From positions 68,390,944 to 68,454,943 of the forward strand of contig OX419755.1 of NCBI GenBank assembly GCA_948567375.1: a stretch of DNA of 64,000 nucleotides, read 5' to 3'. A program made the translations under genes and the position numbers. Under the pieces are notes generated by a model. That model saw only the letters and a program-made list of their open reading frames with translations, searched no databases and had not been told where the DNA came from. Source of the stretch: Lunularia cruciata. Lineage: Eukaryota; Streptophyta; Marchantiopsida; Lunulariales; Lunulariaceae. Of this stretch, positions 57,451-64,000 are shown in pieces (the first letter of the stretch is position 1; every line of letters begins with the position of its first letter).

Positions 57451-57675
57451 GGAAGCATGGACAGGTAAGAAGGTAAATTATTCCTTCTTAATTTGATTGT
57501 TTAGCATACTCATTGATGGACAAGAGGAAGCATGGACAGGTAAGAAGGTAAATTATTCCTTCTTAATTTGATTTTTTAGCATACTCCTTGATTGACAAGA
57601 GGAAGCATGGACAAGTAAGAAGATAAATTATTCCTTCTTAATTTGGTTGTTTAGAATACTCCTTGATTGACAAGA
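57451..57675 (+). repeat. 75-bp tandem repeat, three copies, in copia B integrase
   Basis: Units start at 57451, 57526 and 57601 (GGAAGCATGGACA...GACAAGA), with a few differences. Each encodes 25 codons around EAWTGKKVNYSFLI, the GKK motif of copia integrase. Confidence 0.93.
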
Positions 57676-58717
57676 AGAACAAGAAGAAAAACTTGATGCA
57701 AAATCTTAAAATGGCACTTTCATTGGTTTTTGGAGTGATGAGTATGGTTATAGACTTTGGGACTTTCAAAATAAAAATTCATAAGAAGTAGGAATGTGAT
57801 ATTCCATGAGAGTAAGATGTACAAAGATTGTTAAGATGTGCAACAAGCAATGACTGAACCAGAGTATGTTGATTTGGATATTGAGTCCAAGAAGATTTTT
57901 CCAAAGATCCACTTGCTCCTCAAGATCAAATTCATGAGGAATTCAACAAGCATGAAGAATCTAGTGACCAAGAAGATCAACAAGAGGAAAGCAAGGAACT
58001 TGAGGAGCGGAAAATTCTTGAGGAGCAAAGAAATTAAACACCAAGGAGATCAACAAGATGAAGAAAACCAAAGGTAATTTTTGATCTATCTACAAATATA
58101 ATTTTGGGTCAAGTCTTATAAAATTCTTATAAAATAGAGAGCCAGAGACATATGAGGAAGCTACAAATTATATCTCTTCTATGAAATAGGATTATGCCAT
58201 GAAAGATGAGATGAATTTGCTTTTACAAAATAAGACATGCAAGTTGACAAGACTACATGTTTACAGAAAAGCTTTGCTAAACAAATAAGTACTAAGAATC
58301 AAGACAGAAGAAGATGGGAGCATAAGACATAAGGCAAGGCTTCTTGTCAACTCTTTCCAAAGGAAAGAGTTGATTACATAGAGCTTTTTGCACCAACAAT
58401 GAAGATAACATCCATTAGGGTGTTATTGAATATGGTTTTTGTGGAGGATCTTTCTCTAGAATATCTTGGTGTTAAGACACCATTTTGTCATGGTGAGATT
58501 GATGAAGAACTATACATGGTATGGCCAATAGGTTTTATAGAAAAAGGCAAGCAACATCTAGTTTGTTGTTTGAGGAATAGTATGTTTGGGCTAAAACATG
58601 TCCCATGAAAATAATACTTAAGGTTTGATAATTTCATGCAAGAAAACAATTTTACAAGATATGAAGCTAATTATTGTCTTTATCTTCAAAATTTTAGTGA
58701 TGGAGATATTTCATATA

Positions 58718-58888
58718 TCTCTTTATATATGTAGGATATGCTTATACCTAGCTCCAATATAAAGAGGATATCTTCTTAGCTTCACCTAAATCTTTCATAG
58801 AGAATTCAAATTTCAACATTTTTTTAAGTTCTACTATCCTCTTTTATATTGGAGCTAGCTACAAGTATATTACCTACATGTAAAGAGA
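58718..58888. repeat. Inverted duplication of the RT Asp-Asp-box region
   Basis: Arms 58718-58770 and 58835-58888 are reverse complements with a few mismatches (core AGCTCCAATATAAAGAGGATA). They are separated by 64 bp. Confidence 0.8.
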
Positions 58889-59917
58889 GTACCTTCCTAG
58901 GATCAAATGCTAAGATTGTGAAGCTAGGAAGATATCTTATCCTCCTATTCTCAAACAATATTCATGAATATTGTTCAAGATAGGAAGAAAAGGAACTTGG
59001 GGTTGTCATATGAAGACTACATCAAGAAGGTGTTGAAGATATTCGACATGCATAAACCAATATCAACTCCTCTCAAAAGACATTTCAAGCTCTCAAAGGA
59101 CTCATGCCCAAGAAATGAAGTTGAAATTGTTGAGATGTGCAAAGTTCCATATCAATCAGTGGTTGGACACCTGATGTACACCATGCTGAGCACAAGACCA
59201 AATATTGCACAAGATGTGAATAATGTTAAAAGATATATGCAAAATCCAAGCAAGGAGCATTGGAACATTGTCAAATGGATACTTATATATCTAGTTGGTA
59301 CATCTACTTATGCTCTTTGTTTTGAAGGAAAATCCTTAGAGAGACACAAGGCTATATAGATGTTGATCATTCAAGAGATCAAGAAAGTGGAAGAAGCACT
59401 ATTTGATACATTTTTTAAATTGGAGGTACAGTTGTAAGTTGGATGTCAAGATTACAAAAGATAGTGGTCCTATTTACAATGCAATTTTAGTATGTGTTGA
59501 TCATAAAAGCTTCAAAGGAAATTATGTGGTTACAAGGATACATGGAAGCACTACAGCAAAAGTATTCCATGAGCACTCAAGAGCAACAGTCAAGGAGCAG
59601 TGCTTTTGGCAAATAATGCTGCTTACCATTCCAAGACAAGCACATATCAAAAGAAGATACTCTTTCAACCGGTTAGCACTCAAGGAAAATTAGTTGAAGC
59701 TCAAAGGCTCAAAGAATCCAAAAGGCTCAAAGAATCTAGCTGATATGTTCACCAAGGTTGTAGATCAAGAAAAGCATATTTTTTGCAGTACCAATAAAGG
59801 TATTGTTTCAAACAAATTGATGAAGTAGAGTTATAAAGTTTTGTGTACATTGTCAATTAGAAGCTAGGAGCTTCAAAGGATATTGACGTCTTTCACATTA
59901 GTTTGGAGGGTGAAATT

Positions 59918-60198
59918 TGTTAAGTATTAGTTTCCCACTACATGTGAAAGAGTGTGATCTCTTGATTGAAGATTGAACTAAAATTTAGCAAAGAGGTGAT
60001 GCCATTTGAACCGGTTGTGTTACTCTATTTTAAATAGAGACCTATAGATTATTAATAGGGTGTTGATACAAAATCACTTGAATGCTATATCAAGAAACTG
60101 TGAGAGATCTTAGATAGGGAGATAAAGTAGATCTATCTTGTGATAAATCAATGATTTTCTCAATCTGTAAATGTTTGACCTAATCTATTGGAATAGCA
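59918..60198 (+). repeat. 3' LTR of copia B
   Basis: Preceded by a polypurine tract (TTGGAGGGTGAAATT). Starts TGTTAAG and ends GAATAGCA. Single copy of the unit that is multiplied in the 5' LTR. Confidence 0.82.
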
Positions 60199-60899
60199 TA
60201 AAGACTTTGCATGGGGACTAAGCCCCTGTTTGGTGAACTTTGATAACAAATCTGTGTCTCTTTTGTGATTATTTCCTATGTTTATGTTTTGATTAAGCAC
60301 AATGATTCTTAACAATACACAAACTCTCTCTTTGCATGAACTATTGAAGGAAAGCAAATGTGATACTATAGAACCTGGAAGTACAATGAATTTCTATATA
60401 TCTTCATCTGGAAATTGAGATAGAGTTAGAACTCCAAGCTTTCAAACAAAGACTAGATATGAATATAGAACTTTGCAACATGATAATGTGTTGCAAGGTT
60501 CAATCAAGAACTTCAAAGGGAGATGATAATGGTTGTAGCTCGCTCATTGTGAAACAAACCCCAAGTTATGTGTGATGGTAAGGTATATATTCATCTTATG
60601 GTTAGCTCCATGAGAGTATCTGACTATTAGATCATGACTCTAAATTTTCAACAGCCACATTCTTTATACTATTGTCATTGCTCAAGAAAGCGGTGTATCC
60701 AAGGTGCACCTTGGATACACGGCTCCAACATGGCTAGTCTACATTGTTGGAGTATCACAAAGTAGTATTCTTGGCAACTAGTGCATGCAGGGAAGTTTAA
60801 TCTTTAGTCACCATTTCAAAACCATGGTGAAGCATTTCAAAACCAAGGCAAAGAGTGATTCAATGAACTTATCTTCTTCTTTATACATTTATAATGAAA
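60199..60899. other. Spacer with a 28-bp perfect palindrome
   Basis: No gene supported. Contains the palindrome at 60693-60720. Confidence 0.5.
60693..60720. repeat. 28-bp perfect palindrome
   Basis: GTGTATCCAAGGTG followed at once by its exact reverse complement, with no spacer. Confidence 0.92.
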
Positions 60900-62760
60900 A
60901 ATGAGAATGAAAATTATTTCCATTCTCCTTAATCACTTTGTAATATGGTATGAGGTACACAAGAACCTTTTGATTCAAATTGGTGAGATGGTCTTGATTG
61001 CTAAATAATCTGATTACTAATTTGAGTACTGAACACGATACATATGGGCATCATGGATAAGGGTTTGAAAAATCACAATCAATCAGTATAGATATACAAA
61101 ATGTCTATCTTCTTGAAATTGAAAGGTCAAAATACATTTGGTGGCATCATAGATAAAGCTTTAATAAAAAAAATTAATCAGTATGGAAATCCAATATTTG
61201 TGTCTTCTTGAAATTGAAAGGTCAAGAATTGTTTGATTTTGTCTAGGATTGAAGCTTGGCCGGTAGATGCTCCTTCATATCTCAATGTATGTGGTGGGAA
61301 AAAATATGTTAATCAAGCGTTACATTACCTTTCTTTTTGAAATGTAAAGATAAATTTATCTTTATATATTGGATTCTTTATTTTGCAATTCACATTCTTC
61401 ATTGGACTAATTACAAGTTGGTGTTGTCTAAGTTAGGTGGTCTTTGATCCAAGTTCTTTAGTTGAAATTTTTGGTTTTTCCATTTTTTTCACTTCATAAT
61501 ATGGTATCAGAGTAGTACAAAGATGGAAGAGCATTTTGGTTCAAATTTGTGAGATTGTCTCTATTGTTAAATGATCTGATTAGTTATTTGATTTTATCAA
61601 TTTTTACCATGAGTACCAAATCCGATACATAGGGTGGCATCATGCATAAGGGTTGGACAAAAAATAAATTAATCAATATGGAACTACAAAGGGTCAAAAT
61701 TTGTCAAGATTTTGATATTGTGATTGAAGCTTGGTAGGCAAGTGCTCCTTCAGAACTGAATGTCCCTGCTTGGAAGAAATATATTAATCAAATGATGCAC
61801 TATCTTTCTTTTTGAAATGCAAAGATAAATTGCCATCTTTTATCTTTTGGATATCAAATTGGAAATTCATATTCTTCATTAGACCAACAACAAGTTGGTG
61901 ACAATATGGTTTTATTGATCAAGTTGTGCATTATTTTTCATTTTGGAATGCAAAGATAAATGACTTTCTTTTATCTATTGGATTTCAAATTTTAAATTCA
62001 TATTCTTTATTAGACCAACTACAAATTGGTGACAATATGGTTTTATTGATCATTTACAGGTTGTCAAGATCTCATCTAGCAAGTAAAAGATCAATTGAAA
62101 GGATATTTTGATATGTTAAATACCAAAGGTGGTGAATTTTTAGCTGATCCAAATATATACATACATATCATTGGAAGTTTGAGTTATTTTACCCTTACTA
62201 GACCAAATCTAAGGTATGCTATCGGAGAGGTGAGTCAAATTATACAAGCACCAAGGAAGCCACAATCAAGTTGGTCTTCACTATGCAACTACTAGATTAC
62301 CCATTGTAGAATTTTTTACTAATGAAGATTGGGTAGAAGATGCTCAAGATAGAAGATCAACATCATGGTATATTTTAACCTTGGAAGATATGCAACTAGT
62401 TGTCATCAAAGAAGCAACTTATTTATTACTTTATCATCAATAGAAGCATAATATAAGACTGCCACTAATGCTACATGTGAGTCTATTTGGCTTCACACAT
62501 TATTACAAGACATGGGATATGTATTTCATGATCCCATAATCTTATATATAGATCATATCAATTGTATTAAGCAATCCATTATTTCATGCTAGAACCAAAC
62601 CTAAAGAGGTTCATAATTATTTCATTAGAGAAAAGGTATTGGCTGGAGAATAGATCTATAGTATACTCTTCTAGATGAGCAAGTCATTGATATTTTCACT
62701 AAAGTTTTACTAAGAGATAAATTGATTATCTCAGATCTCATCTAGGAGTCAAAGATGTTT
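60900..62760 (+). mobile_element. Ty1/copia remnant C, internally duplicated
   Basis: Gag-proximal fragments (AWKKYINQMMHYLSF near 61775) and C-terminal RT/RNase H fragments (HIIGSLSYFTLTRPNLRYAI at 62161-62225; VYIDH/LYIDHINCIKQ near 62550; DEQVIDIFTKVLLRDKL near 62675) lie close together, so most of pol is deleted. The gag-like part is repeated about three times (61060-61450, 61500-61900, 61920-62060). No LTR recognised. Confidence 0.7.
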
Positions 62761-63398
62761 ACATACTGAGTTTTTGGATTAGAAAGTGATGGATACTTAG
62801 GAAAATATTGTAATATTTGTAAAAAAATACATGTATAGTTATAAAAAGAAAACAAAGTGAAGTGGAATGTTCCCATACATTGAGATACGGGTGATAAGAA
62901 TTGTTTTATGGTGTTGGGGTTTTCAGTTGGAGTCATTTAAGGGTCCGGCAAAATCAAGATGCATTTGTGATACTAGACAAAAATAAGATGATAATAGATA
63001 TTATCAACTCATTTTCTATTTCCTAATTGACAAATGTCAATTAGGAAATAGAAAATGTTGAGAGGTAGCTCCACCTTAATACAAAAAATTCAAAAGAAGT
63101 TCCTACAAAGATATATTTTTACAAGAGGAATCCTTCAGATTTAGAATTTTAATTTTTCCTGTGGATCTCATGGAGAAATTGTACCACAAATAAAAAGTCC
63201 ACTCGTATCAACAAGGATTGATTTGCACCACTTATATTTGCATGGAGCAAGTAAGTCAAAGAAGCCATTATGACCTATTAAGTGCCACCCAAAACATTTT
63301 TTATTCATGGAATTGCAATTGATTGCAACGGAATTGAGCAATAGAATTCCTCATGCTCTATCAATGTCTAGTATAAATTCTCTCACTGGAGCTCCCAA
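62761..63398. other. Spacer with foldback
   Basis: AT-rich, no gene. Holds the perfect hairpin at 63010-63057. Confidence 0.5.
63010..63057. repeat. Perfect foldback, 23-bp arms, 2-bp loop
   Basis: Arms 63010-63032 and 63035-63057 are exact reverse complements (CATTTTCTATTTCCTAATTG + ACA), loop AA. A further TCAA/TTGA pair lies outside with a 2-base offset. Confidence 0.93.
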
Positions 63399-64000
63399 GT
63401 GGCAAGAGTCTCACAAATCTCCTATTACAAGAGTGTCCTAAATTGTAAGCACCACCAAGATTCAAAAGAGCTATTGAAGATGGTACTAGAGGGGAACAAA
63501 GCAAAGGGAGCAAAGAGTAATGAAGATAGATTACACATGAGAGGCAATCACTATACTCAAATCTTGGATTATCTAGAGAAAGACAAGTATTTTAATCAAA
63601 TTCATTGGACCAATCGCAAGAAGCCTACTCAAAAGATGAATGAGTTCAGTTATATGGCAATCTATTTGGTACGTCATGGGAGGAGATTTTTGCCTACTTT
63701 ATAAGGAGACAAATATACAAGAAGATGAGATATATGCAGCCACACAAGGAAGCAAAGGCATGGAAAACCAAGAACACCAAAGGTCTTATTGATAAGAAGT
63801 TCAAACAAGGTTGGAGCAATAATGGATAAGTTAAATCATATTTGTCCATTCTTTGACCGCATGGATTTATTGTTTGAAAATCATGCAAATATATCTGCTC
63901 TTACTTGAGCTAGTATTGATGGTTGTGTTGTAGAAAATATTGGAGATTTTCAAGCAATACATGAACTTGAAGAGGAAGAGGCACACTTGGACCTTCAAGG
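63399..64000 (+). pseudogene. Unrecognised coding remnant running off the window
   Basis: Open from 63399 to 63704 and in another frame from about 63730 to the window end, with a stop near 63907. It encodes LLKMVLEGNKAKGAKSNEDR, LDYLEKDKYFNQIHWTNRKK, MNEFSYMAIYLVRHGRRF, then MDKLNHICPFFDRMDLLFEN and an acidic end (IHELEEEEAHLDLQG). The size and charged helical character could fit a Myb/trihelix-like accessory protein of a DNA transposon, but I do not recognise the family. No usable start codon context is evident. Confidence 0.35.

Larger units (their letters stand above)
56250..59830 (+). pseudogene. Copia B pol: protease, integrase, RT, RNase H remnants
   Basis: Zinc-knuckle-like CHQPRHKKHQREAYK near 56265. 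Protease at about 56415 reads FVDYGASFHCTS, with Tyr in D-S-G. Integrase at 56995-57430 has FVHIDVW, YFVTFIDDATKK, KALKSDNGGEYKSQEFSKFL and PRTPQGNNIAEMNQKIMEQA. The GKK-type C-terminal region is tandemly repeated (57451-57675). RT: KITSIRVLLNMVFVEDL, VKTPFCHGEIDEELYM (58399-58608), then a YVDD box read as LYM-stop-DML at about 58727-58745. RT end and RNase H: LGLSYEDYIKKVLKIFDMH, PYQSVVGHLMYTMLSTRPNI, NPSKEHWNIVKWILIYL (58964-59350). Many stops. Confidence 0.85.
55054..60198 (+). mobile_element. Ty1/copia element B with recognisable LTRs
   Basis: Plus-strand element. The 5' LTR (55054-about 55521) and 3' LTR (59918-about 60198) share start (TGTTRAG.ATTAG..TCCCA), middle (GAGTGTGATCTCTTGATTGA) and end (CTCAATCTGTAA...) but are clearly diverged and of unequal length. 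Between them lie gag, protease, integrase, RT and RNase H fragments in copia order. The right LTR borders are uncertain by about 12 bp, no target duplication is clear, and the primer-binding site is not recognisable. Confidence 0.85.

Overview
The window reads as nuclear DNA of a land plant. It holds a few plant-type genes in a GC-richer setting, set among AT-rich, heavily nested retrotransposons. The host genes are an EMB514/DOMINO1-type DUF3223 protein, an FKBP17-type chloroplast immunophilin, an ankyrin-PGG membrane protein and a condensation-domain acyltransferase. Both Ty3 elements with a readable 3' end carry a chromodomain (chromoviruses). The lineage cannot be fixed from the sequence; compact, partly intronless genes would suit a seedless plant, but that is inference.

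Layout. 1-2221: 5' end of a minus-strand Ty3 element (family F1) inserted into a FAR1/MULE transposase remnant (2222-3040). 5936-9136: a head-to-head pair, the DUF3223 gene (minus, 2 exons) and FKBP17-like (plus, 2 exons), sharing about 690 bp between start codons. 11779-13323: a single-exon ankyrin-PGG gene (minus). 14318-17760: a decayed LINE-like reverse transcriptase (minus). 18.8-42.5 kb: a nested block. Its oldest layer is a low-copy family whose reading frames encode capsid-like sequence, CCHC knuckles and a long coiled coil, with no polymerase I can recognise. Into this landed a solo F1 LTR (20394-21135), a minus-strand chromovirus G2 (24495-29186), a full-length F1 chromovirus (30734-37607) and a second, shorter solo LTR (41296-41899). 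45.0-49.2 kb: decayed Ty1/copia element A. 51135-52844: single-exon acyltransferase gene. 55054-60198: copia element B with recognisable LTRs. 60.9-62.8 kb: copia remnant C.

The most interesting signals are: (1) the G2 LTRs carry a dense cluster of heat-shock-element modules upstream of a TATA box, an architecture like heat-activated plant retrotransposons; (2) the F1 LTR exists in two forms, one with a tandem ~156-bp U3 duplication and one without; (3) the coiled-coil gag family; (4) repeated local tandem duplications of near 75 bp in retroelement coding sequence; (5) an 83-bp insertion with 13-bp target-site duplications that shares a tail with the LINE-like element; (6) the acyltransferase has a 4 x 16-residue acidic repeat and lacks the usual catalytic second histidine.

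All splice junctions, repeat periods and identities were read by eye. No database search or expression data were available.
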